DNA of 64,000 nucleotides from DAIPKP01 sp964545875 (GTDB lineage: Bacteria; Synergistota; Synergistia; Synergistales; Aminiphilaceae). The notes beneath the pieces were generated by a model. The model ran no database searches and was not told where the DNA came from. It worked only from the letters and a program-made list of their open reading frames with translations. The position numbers and the translations under genes are program-made. Below are positions 24,239 to 31,461 of the stretch, piece by piece (the first letter of the stretch is position 1; each line of letters begins with the position of its first letter). The stretch is taken from contig CAZJHH010000001.1 of assembly GCA_964545875.1 (NCBI GenBank), positions 186,001 to 250,000 of the forward strand. Direction: 5' to 3'.

Positions 24239-25962
24239 CCTTTCCCATATTTACCCAGGAGAACAACTGCCAGGATTGTTACAAATGCCTCCGGGCCTGT
24301 TCCGTCAAGGCCATCCAGATCAAGGAAGGGCACGCCAGGATCATTCAGGAGCTTTGCGTTCTCTGCGGCACCTGCGTTACCGTCTGTCCCGTGGGGGCCA
24401 AGAAAATCCGGGAAGATCTCGGAGAGGCCAAAAGGCTGATGAATTCGGGAGATCTCGTGTATGCCTCCCTGGCTCCTTCCTGGGTGGGGGAGTTTCCCGG
24501 AATTTCTTCGGAGCAGATGGTGAGAGTTTTGAAAAGGCTGGGTTTTACCGGAGTGGGAGAAACCGCCCTGGGAGCTCAGGAGGTAAGTGCCGGGGCGGCG
24601 GAAATTCTCAAGGAAGCTCCTCCGGGGCTCTATCTTTCCACTGCCTGCCCCAGTGCGGTGCAGTACGTTCGGAAATATCTTCCCTATCTCGTTCCCTGTC
24701 TTCTTCCCCAGGGATCTCCTCTTCTCGCCCATGCCAGAATTCTTAGCAGCCATGGAGGTGAGGGGGCCCGGGTGATCTTCTTCGGTCCTTGCATCGCCAA
24801 GAAGTGGGAGGCGGACTCCCGGCCCGAAGAGATCCGGCTGGCTCTTACCTTTGACGATCTCCGGCAATGGATGGAAGATGCCCGGATTGCCTTCGAAGAT
24901 TTCGAGGAGGGCGAAGGGGCATCGTTTTTTCCCGAAAAGGCTCGGGAGGGAACCCATTATCCCGTGGAAGGGGGCATGATCCGCACCATCGAACACGTGG
25001 GAAAGACTCGTAAGATACGCTTTCTCACTCTCACGGGAATGGAAAATCTTCGAGATGCTTTGGAGGGATTGGATCCGAAGCGCCTCAATTGCCCCCTTTT
25101 CGTGGAATGTCTCGCCTGCCCCGGAGGGTGCATCAACGGTCCCGCCTCCCGGGAGGAACGTCCGGTACTGGAGAGATGGATGGATGTGGAAGCCTATGCT
25201 CCGGAGGTTTTACGAGATCCCCTGTTGCCCCTTCATGTGTCCGTGGAGCAGCACTACCGGGAAGAGGTTTTTCCGGAACCCGAAATTTCCGAAGAAGAAC
25301 TTTTACGGGCCTTTCAGAGCGTGGGCAAGTTTTCTCCCGAGGACGAGATCAACTGCGGAGGGTGCGGTTACGAATCGTGTCGTCAGTTTGCCAAGGCTCT
25401 CGTCATGGGGCGGGGAGAGCCCACCATGTGCGTCTCCTACATGCGCAAGAAAGCCCAGAAAAAGGCCAACGCTCTGCTCCGAAGCATGCCTTCCGGAGTG
25501 GTCATCGTGGATCAGGATATGAAGATCGTGGAGTGCAATGAACGCTTTGCCCGGTTCCTGGGAGAGGAGGTTCACGCCATTTACCAGGTTATTCCCGGAA
25601 TGAAGGGGTGTGTGCTCTCCAAAATCTTTCCCCTGGAGCACCTTTTTCAGGGAGTTCTCGAAACGAACCAGGATGTCTCTTGCGATCACTTTCGGCACGG
25701 AGAGATGCTTTTCGACATCACCATATTTCCCATCGAGCCTTTTCAGACCGTGGGAGCGGTGCTTACGGACGTTACGAGGCGGGAGCTTCAGAGAGACCAG
25801 ATCGCCCATCGGGCGGAGGAGGTTATTCAGCGAAACCTCAGCACGGTTCAGGAAATTGCCTGTAAATTGGGGGAGCACATGGCGGATACGGAAATTCTTT
25901 TGCGCTCCATTGCCGAAGGGTATGCGGCGGAGGATCCCAAACCCTTGAAAAGGGGGAATTAG
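24235..25962 (+). CDS. Sensory-type [FeFe]-hydrogenase with PAS domain
   Basis: A 575-residue protein: two [4Fe-4S] sites at residues about 11-55 (CQDCYKCLRAC, CVLCGTCVTVCP), an H-cluster domain at about 70-365, an additional Fe-S motif CGGCGYESC near 380, and a PAS domain at about 415-520. The H-cluster motifs are altered from catalytic enzymes: L1 reads STACPSAV (the proton-relay Cys of TSCCPxW is Ala), L2 GPCIAKKWE and L3 ECLACPGGCINGP; all four cluster-binding Cys remain. These are traits of the putative sensory group C hydrogenases. It likely detects H2 or ferredoxin redox state and signals through the downstream phosphatase. The ATG at 24235 follows GAAGGAG. Confidence 0.85.
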   Translation: MTFPIFTQENNCQDCYKCLRACSVKAIQIKEGHARIIQELCVLCGTCVTVCPVGAKKIREDLGEAKRLMNSGDLVYASLAPSWVGEFPGISSEQMVRVLKRLGFTGVGETALGAQEVSAGAAEILKEAPPGLYLSTACPSAVQYVRKYLPYLVPCLLPQGSPLLAHARILSSHGGEGARVIFFGPCIAKKWEADSRPEEIRLALTFDDLRQWMEDARIAFEDFEEGEGASFFPEKAREGTHYPVEGGMIRTIEHVGKTRKIRFLTLTGMENLRDALEGLDPKRLNCPLFVECLACPGGCINGPASREERPVLERWMDVEAYAPEVLRDPLLPLHVSVEQHYREEVFPEPEISEEELLRAFQSVGKFSPEDEINCGGCGYESCRQFAKALVMGRGEPTMCVSYMRKKAQKKANALLRSMPSGVVIVDQDMKIVECNERFARFLGEEVHAIYQVIPGMKGCVLSKIFPLEHLFQGVLETNQDVSCDHFRHGEMLFDITIFPIEPFQTVGAVLTDVTRRELQRDQIAHRAEEVIQRNLSTVQEIACKLGEHMADTEILLRSIAEGYAAEDPKPLKRGN

Positions 25963-25965
25963 GCC

Positions 25966-27138
25966 ATGGATTCCCTCTTTCTGGAAGTAGATTTCGCCCA
26001 GCAGAAGAAATACGGCGAAGCCATCTGCGGCGATTTCTTTCTGGTTCAGCGTATTCCCGAACAAAACCGGGTTCTCGGAGTTCTTTCGGATGGCCTGGGA
26101 AGCGGCGTCAAGGCGAATATTCTCTCTGCCATGACCGCCACCATGGCCATGAAATTCGCTTCGAGCAACATGGATTTTCTCCAGGCGGCGGAGATTATGA
26201 TGGATGCCCTCCCCATCTGCCAGGTCCGGAAGATCAGCTACGCCACCTTTACCGTGGTGGATAGCGTGCTCCACAAATGGACCCGGGTGATGCAGATGGA
26301 TAATCCTCCCTACCTCCTTCTGCGGGACGGGGAAATTCTGGAGATTCCCCAGCGGGAATTTTCCTCTCCCCGATGGAGCCGCAGAAAAATATATTTCAGC
26401 GAGATTCTGAACCGTCCCGAGGATCGGCTGGTTCTTTTTTCCGACGGCGTAACCCAGGCGGGAATGGGAACCCGGGCCTATCCCCTGGGATGGCAGAATG
26501 AAGGGTGTGCCGCCTTTCTGCGCAACAAGGTGCGGCGCTATCCCCAGGTTTCCGCGGGCAGCCTGGGGGAAGCCATACTTCAGGAGGCGCTTCTCAAGGA
26601 GCCCCGCCGGAGAGCGGGGGACGACATGACCTGCGGAGTGCTCTACTTTCGAAAGCCCCGCAAACTCATTCTTCTTACGGGGCCCCCCTTCCATCCCGAG
26701 CGGGATGGAGAATACGCCGCCCTTCTCGACTCCTTTCCGGGAAAACGGGTTGTCTGCGGAGGCACCACCTCGGATATCCTCGCCCGGGAGTTGGGGCGGG
26801 AGATAACCACCGATCTCAATACCTGCGGATATGGCCTTCCTCCTCTCTCCCGCATGGAGGGGGCGGATCTCATCACCGAAGGAATTCTTACCCTTACCCA
26901 AGCCCGCAAGATACTCGCCTCTCCGAAGGATCTCCGGGATTCCGGCCCGGCCTCCCGGCTGGCGGAGCTTCTCCTGGAAAGCGATATCATCGATTTCGTG
27001 GTGGGTACCCGGATCAACGAAGCGCATCAGGATCCCTCGCTCCCCATGGACATCGAGATACGCCGGAGCATTATCCGGGGAATACGGGGAATTCTCGAAG
27101 AGAAGTATCTCAAGCAGACCCGCATTCGGTTTATCTGA
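25966..27138 (+). CDS. SpoIIE-family PP2C protein phosphatase
   Basis: A 390-residue cytoplasmic phosphatase. The SpoIIE/PP2C metal-binding acidic motifs are GDFFLV and SDGLGSG near the N-terminus, then LFSDGVTQAG and GDDMTCGVLYF. From about residue 225 there is a second domain beginning LILLTGPPF, which I do not recognise. It starts three bases after the hydrogenase stop, so it is the likely output of the sensor, dephosphorylating a partner-switch protein or regulator. No anti-sigma or STAS gene is adjacent, so the target is unknown. Confidence 0.85.
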   Translation: MDSLFLEVDFAQQKKYGEAICGDFFLVQRIPEQNRVLGVLSDGLGSGVKANILSAMTATMAMKFASSNMDFLQAAEIMMDALPICQVRKISYATFTVVDSVLHKWTRVMQMDNPPYLLLRDGEILEIPQREFSSPRWSRRKIYFSEILNRPEDRLVLFSDGVTQAGMGTRAYPLGWQNEGCAAFLRNKVRRYPQVSAGSLGEAILQEALLKEPRRRAGDDMTCGVLYFRKPRKLILLTGPPFHPERDGEYAALLDSFPGKRVVCGGTTSDILARELGREITTDLNTCGYGLPPLSRMEGADLITEGILTLTQARKILASPKDLRDSGPASRLAELLLESDIIDFVVGTRINEAHQDPSLPMDIEIRRSIIRGIRGILEEKYLKQTRIRFI

Positions 27139-27483
27139 GGCAAAGGGGCGAACTTTTTCATTGACATTCCCGAGTCTTCCTATACCATGAGGAGCGGTTT
27201 TGCCCATCATGCGACAGAGATACCATTCATCGAGAAAGGAGGAAACATCATGGATTTCCGGAAAATCTGAGGAAGCATAATCGTGCATGGCATGCACGGA
27301 AGGAACCCTCGGGAAAAGACGAAATTTTCTGGAGATCCCTGTCCTTTTCGCAGCAGTCCCTGAAAAAGAGGGACTTCTCCTCGGATGATTCTTTTTCCCG
27401 CCAAGGTATCCTTCCGGTGGAACCCGAACAATACGGAGTTTCTCGGATAGCGGGAAAAAACAAAAGAGGAGGAATACGAAATC
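27139..27483 (+). promoter_or_regulatory. 345-nt leader before the ECF S-component gene
   Basis: No normal-sized gene here. It begins with TTGACA (27161-27166), but the nearest -10-like TATACC is only 14 bp away. A six-codon frame with a strong ribosome site lies at 27250-27270. Hairpins follow: CGTGCATG-G-CATGCACG near 27282-27298, and AGTCCC with GGGACT at about 27356-27376. This looks like a regulated leader, but it matches neither the TPP, FMN, cobalamin nor T-box consensus by eye. Confidence 0.45.
27250..27270 (+). CDS. Six-codon mini-ORF (MDFRKI) in the ECF leader
   Basis: ATG at 27250 is preceded by AAAGGAGG with 7-nt spacing, the best ribosome site in the leader, and the frame ends at TGA after only six codons. 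Such a frame could act by ribosome stalling or translational coupling, but no repeated codon points to a particular amino acid. Confidence 0.4.
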   Translation: MDFRKI

Positions 27484-28059
27484 GTGCAAAAATCAACCTT
27501 CGCCCTTACCTTCAGCGCCCTCTGCGTGGTGGTGAATCTCGTACTTGGAACCGTGGTAGCCATGCTTCACATCCCCATGCTTTTTATGGATACCCTGGGA
27601 ACCATCTTCGGGGCGGTTCTTCTGGGCCCCTTTCACGGAGTGCTCATTGGACTGGTTACGAATGTCATTCAGGGAGCACTTACAAATCCCCGAAATATAC
27701 CCTTCGCTCTCGTCAACATGGCCATCGGCCTCGTGGTAGGGCTGGTGGCCCGTAAGTTCCGCTTTACCCTTCCCGTGGCCATCCTTACGGGGCTTGTTCT
27801 TGCGGTGGTGGCCCCTCTCATCGGTACTCCCATTGCGGTGTGGCTTTACGGGGGACTTACCGGGGGCGGAACGGACTTCATTTTTCTCTGGCTCAAATCC
27901 TCGGGACACAAAATCTTTACCGCCGCCTTCATTCCCCGCATAGTGGGCAACCTGGTGGATAAGGTGGTTTGCGCCGCCGTGGTGGCTCTTCTCATTCCCG
28001 CGCTTCCCGCCCACGTCCTGGCCAAGGGAAACAATCCCTTTTTCAGGAATCCTTCGTAA
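27484..28059 (+). CDS. ECF transporter S component, CD3073-like
   Basis: A 191-residue hydrophobic protein with about six membrane segments in the ECF substrate-binding (S) subunit pattern: LHIPMLFMDTLGTIFGAVLLGP and LIGLVTNVIQGALTNPRNIPFALVNMA-like stretches. S components bind a vitamin or metabolite and use shared EcfAAT energising subunits, not seen in this window. It starts at GTG 27484, 11 nt after GAGGAGG. It is followed by a TudS-related gene. The same pair occurs in clostridia (CD3073/CD3072), suggesting uptake of a thiolated pyrimidine or similar, which is inference from the pairing. Confidence 0.78.
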   Translation: MQKSTFALTFSALCVVVNLVLGTVVAMLHIPMLFMDTLGTIFGAVLLGPFHGVLIGLVTNVIQGALTNPRNIPFALVNMAIGLVVGLVARKFRFTLPVAILTGLVLAVVAPLIGTPIAVWLYGGLTGGGTDFIFLWLKSSGHKIFTAAFIPRIVGNLVDKVVCAAVVALLIPALPAHVLAKGNNPFFRNPS

Positions 28060-28091
28060 ATTTACCTAAGCAAGAAAGAGGGGTTTCCCGC

Positions 28092-28619
28092 ATGCGCCGG
28101 AATGGAACGCTTCTCGTGGTGGCCCACTGCCTTTTGAATGCCAACGCCAAGGTGAAGGGGCTGGCTCCCTTCGGAGGTGCCATGAGGGAGGTGATCCTCC
28201 CCTTTCTGGAGGCCGGAGTAGGTTTAGTCCAGCTTCCCTGTCCGGAATGCACCTTCCTCGGCATGCGCCGATGGGGAATGACTTCGGAACAATATGACAT
28301 TCCTTCATTCCATGCCCATGGCCGCAAGCTTTTGGAGCCAGTGGTCTACCAGCTGGAGGATGCCCTTGCCGCGGAATACCGGGTACTGGGGGTTCTCGGA
28401 GTGGAGGGAAGTCCAAGCTGCGGTGTACGTTTCACCTGCAGAGGATTTCAGGGAGGCTCCTGCGGAGAGGGAGAGCATAGGGCCTATAGAAGCCCGGGAA
28501 GCGGGGTCTATATGGTCCTTTTCCGGAAGATGCTGTGTGAACGGGGAATAACGCTTCCTTTCGTGGGAGTGGATGAGGCCTCTCCGGATATGGAAGTCCT
28601 CATGGGGCTTCTCGCCTGA
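28092..28619 (+). CDS. TudS-related putative desulfidase (DUF523-like)
   Basis: A 175-residue protein related to the DUF523/TudS family, whose members use a [4Fe-4S] cluster to remove sulfur from thiouracil-like compounds. Conserved pieces are AHCLLNANAK, LPCPECTFLG and GVEGSPSCGV; the cysteines in these three motifs are the likely cluster ligands. It lies 32 bp after the ECF S component and is probably cotranscribed. The ATG at 28092 follows AGAGGGG. The chemistry is inferred from family; the substrate is unknown. Confidence 0.72.
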   Translation: MRRNGTLLVVAHCLLNANAKVKGLAPFGGAMREVILPFLEAGVGLVQLPCPECTFLGMRRWGMTSEQYDIPSFHAHGRKLLEPVVYQLEDALAAEYRVLGVLGVEGSPSCGVRFTCRGFQGGSCGEGEHRAYRSPGSGVYMVLFRKMLCERGITLPFVGVDEASPDMEVLMGLLA

Positions 28620-28654
28620 AAAACTGAAAAGAAGGCCTTTGCAAGGCTGCATGT

Positions 28655-28697
28655 ACAAAAAACGCCGGTTCTTTCCGTCACGGAAGGAACCGGCGTT
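28655..28697 (-). terminator. Terminator of the small secreted protein gene
   Basis: A 17-bp stem (28661-28677 with 28681-28697, core AACGCCGGTTC, one G-U pair) with a 3-nt loop. On the minus strand it is followed by TTTTTTGT. It also lies just past the plus-strand TudS gene. Confidence 0.85.
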
Positions 28698-28726
28698 CGT
28701 TTAGCGTTCAGAAGAGGTGGAAACGA

Positions 28727-29101
28727 CTACTGGAGATCCACCCAGCCCTCTTCGCCGTCCCAGTTAAGAACTACCTGGCTGACTTCGCAGAGATTCAGGC
28801 CTTCCCAGGTGAGGCCTTCTTCGTCCTCATCGGTGACCATGATGTCCCAGATGCACTGGTTGCGGTCGTAGCCCTCGAAGGAGACCGTGAGGCTGTTCCC
28901 TGCGGGGAAGACCTGGCCCTCGATCATGTTCTCTTCCCAGGATTCGGAAGCTGCCGAAGAGATGTAGAGTCCATAGAGATCCGCTCCGGTGTTGTTCACG
29001 ATGGTGAAATCCTGAACCGCCGCGAAGGCTACGGAGGAGACGAGGAGCAAAGCCAGGGTGCCTGCCAGAAGAATACGGGATACTGATGCGAACTTTTTCA
29101 T
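28727..29101 (-). CDS. Small secreted protein of unknown function
   Basis: A 124-residue exported protein. The signal peptide runs from MKKFASVSR to SSVAFA. The mature part opens FTIVNNTGADLYGLYISSAASESW and contains NQCIWDIMVTDEDEEG and LNLCEVSQVVLNW, a conserved small beta domain found as a stand-alone secreted protein in many bacteria, where it often carries a misleading argininosuccinate lyase label. Two cysteines could form a disulfide. The start is ATG at 29101 with AAGGAT upstream; 34 codons of open frame lie upstream without a ribosome site. No functional neighbour. Confidence 0.75.
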   Translation of the reverse strand: MKKFASVSRILLAGTLALLLVSSVAFAAVQDFTIVNNTGADLYGLYISSAASESWEENMIEGQVFPAGNSLTVSFEGYDRNQCIWDIMVTDEDEEGLTWEGLNLCEVSQVVLNWDGEEGWVDLQ

Positions 29102-29250
29102 GTGTGCCACATCCTTTTCGAGAAATAAAATCGCGCTTTTCCCAGTTAGGGCAAAAGCTCCAGCGGATTGTAGCATACGGAATAAAAATTGACTATATGC
29201 CAAAAGGATACACGAAAAAGTTCGAAGATTATAAAAGTTTAAAAATTACC

Positions 29251-30501
29251 TCAAAGCGGATTGTGAACATTTTGTTTTTTTGTCTCCTTGAGGTGATCGG
29301 TCAGTATTTTCCACGAGGCATGCCAGGCTTTTTTCGAAAGCAGCGTGTCCAGCTGCAGAGCGTTGTAGAGAGCCATGGCCTGGCGGAAATCCCGAAGGTC
29401 CACCCCGGTGAGCTGGGCGATTTTTTGCAGTCGGTAGTCCAGGGTATTCCGGTGAACCAGGGTATTCCGGTGAATATGAATGCTCTCCGATGCCTTGACG
29501 TAGCTGAAGCCTCCGTGGCACCAGGCCACGATGGTTTCCCGCAGATCCGGCCAATCTTTGCGTTCCTTCAGGGTATCCAGAAAGAGATCTCGATAATAGG
29601 TAGCTTCTTCTCGGGGAACCTGGGAGAGAAGACGTTCCGGGCGAAGTTCGTCGATGGAGAAAAGCCGCTGTTCCGGCGTCAGAAGGCTTCCCAGTTCCAG
29701 GGCCTGCCAGGCCTCCTTGCAGGATTGGGCGAGGGCGGCGATGGTCTTTCCCCGTTCTCCCATGCCCGCGAAAAGACAGAGCCCCATACCGCGAAAGCTG
29801 GATTGCAGGGTGATGAAGAGTTGCCGAAGGCTCTCCTCCCGTCCCAGGTGATGGAGGAGAAGAAACCGGTTTTCCCCCGCCGGAGCGATGAGATCCGCGG
29901 TGCTGTCGAAAACGCTGCGGATTCTGGAGAGATGGGGAAGAAAGGTGGCGCTGTTGTAGTATTCCAGGGGCGCCGTATTCGAGGGAGCCCGGAAAAAAGA
30001 GAAGGCTATGGCCCGGTACGGCTGATGAGGAAGGTAGCCCAGGCGCTGCCCCCGCTCGATAATGGCTTCTTCTCCTCCAAGGGCGGGGACGTAGTTGTTG
30101 AGATCGTCCAGAAAGTCCCGGACCGCCCGATTCTGGTGGAACTCCGCATGAAGCAGGGTTTTCTCCCGAAGAAGCATCTCGATCTGCTTTTTCACGATGA
30201 GGGCGAAGGGGCGCACCTGGTCGGGGTTTCCCGTGATGGCCATGGCTCCCACTACTTCTCCCGCGGTGTTTTCCAGGGGGTACATAATGCCAGGGCGGTT
30301 CGCTTCGTAGTGTTTGGCCTCCTCCTTGTCGTGGGCAATGCCCTTGCGCTTCGCCATAACCTCCAGGGAGGGAAGGTTTTTCGTTCCCAGCCGGGAGGTA
30401 TCGCTGGCTCCCACGATAACTCCCTCCGTATCGGTGATCACCACGTCGAACCCCAGAACTTGGGCGGTGGATTCCGCAATTTCCTGAGCGTATCGTTTCA
30501 T
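29251..30501 (-). CDS. CdaR-family (sugar diacid) regulator with duplicated HTH segment
   Basis: A 416-residue regulator: N-terminal diacid-recognition domain (about 1-130, ESTAQVLGFDVVITDTEG, ANRPGIMYPL), a central GGDEF-like region, and a C-terminal PucR/CdaR helix-turn-helix. The normal recognition sequence IHRNTLxYRLxKI is interrupted: it reads IHIHRNTLVHRNTLDYRLQKI-like, with HRNTL twice, from an 18-bp tandem duplication at 29439-29474. It is downstream of and in operon with the GntR gene (15-bp gap). CdaR proteins respond to 2-hydroxyacids such as glycerate or glucarate, consistent with the adjacent hydroxyacid gene set. DNA binding may be altered by the insertion. Confidence 0.85.
   Translation of the reverse strand: MKRYAQEIAESTAQVLGFDVVITDTEGVIVGASDTSRLGTKNLPSLEVMAKRKGIAHDKEEAKHYEANRPGIMYPLENTAGEVVGAMAITGNPDQVRPFALIVKKQIEMLLREKTLLHAEFHQNRAVRDFLDDLNNYVPALGGEEAIIERGQRLGYLPHQPYRAIAFSFFRAPSNTAPLEYYNSATFLPHLSRIRSVFDSTADLIAPAGENRFLLLHHLGREESLRQLFITLQSSFRGMGLCLFAGMGERGKTIAALAQSCKEAWQALELGSLLTPEQRLFSIDELRPERLLSQVPREEATYYRDLFLDTLKERKDWPDLRETIVAWCHGGFSYVKASESIHIHRNTLVHRNTLDYRLQKIAQLTGVDLRDFRQAMALYNALQLDTLLSKKAWHASWKILTDHLKETKKQNVHNPL
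29439..29474. repeat. 18-bp perfect tandem duplication in the CdaR gene
   Basis: CCAGGGTATTCCGGTGAA occurs twice, at 29439-29456 and 29457-29474, adding six residues in frame within the helix-turn-helix. Confidence 0.95.
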
Positions 30502-30516
30502 GGCCCAGATATTCCT

Positions 30517-31317
30517 TTATCGAGATGGAAAACCGGAGGGAGGTTCCCCGGCCTTTCGGTTTTTCGAGGGGCTTTTTTGCCCTTCCTCGGGGGGGTGCAT
30601 TCTGGTCATGAGTTCCTCCTCCGCCGCCAGTCCCTTGGCGGTATCCTCCAGGTGCTCCCGCATGGCCTCCCGGGCCTCTTCCGCATCCTGATCGAGAATG
30701 CACTGCACGATCTTCCGATGCTGTCCGAGAATGTGCCGGGACCAGATGCGGGGTTTCTCCGAGGCCCGCCGACTTCGCAGGAGAATCACCGATCGCTCCA
30801 TCACCGACGCAAGACCTTCGTGAAAGCGGACCAGTACCCGGTTATGGGCGGCCCGGATAATGGCATGATGAAGGAAGGAGTTCCACCGGGCTCCCGTGGC
30901 GGCGTCCTGTCCCGAGGACGATGCGGCGAGCTCTTCCAGGGTATCCATGCAGCGCCGTATTGCCGCAAGGTCTTCCCGGGTTCGCCGGGCCGCAGCGAAT
31001 CCCGCCGCGGGAATTTCCACGAGATACCGCATCTCCATGATTTCCGGAAGCATCTCCCCCGGTGCGGGCATCATGTGCTCCAGTCCCGAGGAGAATTCCG
31101 GAATCTCCGAAGAGGCCAGAAAAATTCCCTGCCGGTCCCGGACATCCAGAATTCCCCAGGCTTCGAGAATGAGTATGGCCTCCCGAACCTGGGGACGTTT
31201 CTCTCCCAGCATGAGCGCCAGGGTCCGTTCCGGGGGAAGTTTGCCCTGGTCCACGATATCCCCCTGGCGGATATGTTCCAGCAGAGTCTCCGCCAGGGCT
31301 CGTTTCTTGGGATTCAT
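30517..31317 (-). CDS. GntR/FadR-family transcriptional regulator
   Basis: A 266-residue repressor with N-terminal winged helix (about 5-70, KLPPERTLALMLGEKRPQVREAILILEAWGIL region) and C-terminal all-helical FCD ligand domain (about 85-230) typical of regulators sensing organic acids. The start ATG at 31317 follows GGAGGG. It is divergent from the FAD dehydrogenase operon, and a near-perfect palindrome of FadR-group style sits just after that operon's predicted transcription start. It is probably the local repressor, with the catabolic substrate as inducer. The tail after about 235 is Lys/Pro-rich and looks disordered. Confidence 0.88.
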   Translation of the reverse strand: MNPKKRALAETLLEHIRQGDIVDQGKLPPERTLALMLGEKRPQVREAILILEAWGILDVRDRQGIFLASSEIPEFSSGLEHMMPAPGEMLPEIMEMRYLVEIPAAGFAAARRTREDLAAIRRCMDTLEELAASSSGQDAATGARWNSFLHHAIIRAAHNRVLVRFHEGLASVMERSVILLRSRRASEKPRIWSRHILGQHRKIVQCILDQDAEEAREAMREHLEDTAKGLAAEEELMTRMHPPEEGQKSPSKNRKAGEPPSGFPSR

Positions 31318-31366
31318 GATCGCAAATCCCTCCTTTATGGTGTTGCGCGAATTTTTTGTTCTTTAC

Positions 31367-31409
31367 AGTATCCTAGATGGTTGTCTTTTCTTCAAGGAGA
31401 TGGTAGCAT
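31367..31409. promoter_or_regulatory. Overlapping divergent promoters GntR / FAD dehydrogenase operon
   Basis: Minus strand: TTGAAG (31395-31390), 17 bp, GATACT (31372-31367) for the GntR-CdaR operon. Plus strand: TTGTCT (31381-31386), 17 bp, TAGCAT (31404-31409) for the dehydrogenase operon. The two overlap, so only one polymerase can bind at a time. Confidence 0.6.
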
Positions 31410-31422
31410 AGTTTTATCGAGA

Positions 31423-31444
31423 TTGGTAGACCTTGGTCAACCAA
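31423..31444. promoter_or_regulatory. Probable GntR operator
   Basis: A 22-bp dyad: left half TTGGTAGACC (31423-31432), right half TTGGTCAACCAA (31433-31444); the outer ten bases of each half are complementary at 9 of 10 positions. It sits about 7 bp after the predicted plus-strand transcription start, a repressing position. Confidence 0.6.
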
Positions 31445-31461
31445 AAGTGGGTGAGTATAGG

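Noticed and set aside
27139..27483. T-box or vitamin riboswitch before the ECF gene, suggested by GGTGGAACC
   Set aside because: The full T-box sequence and its terminator/antiterminator arrangement are absent, and no TPP, FMN or cobalamin core is visible.
29086..31461. Long plus-strand open frame leading into the FAD dehydrogenase gene
   Set aside because: It is antisense to the CdaR and GntR genes and has no motif; the dehydrogenase starts at GTG 31462, where family similarity begins.
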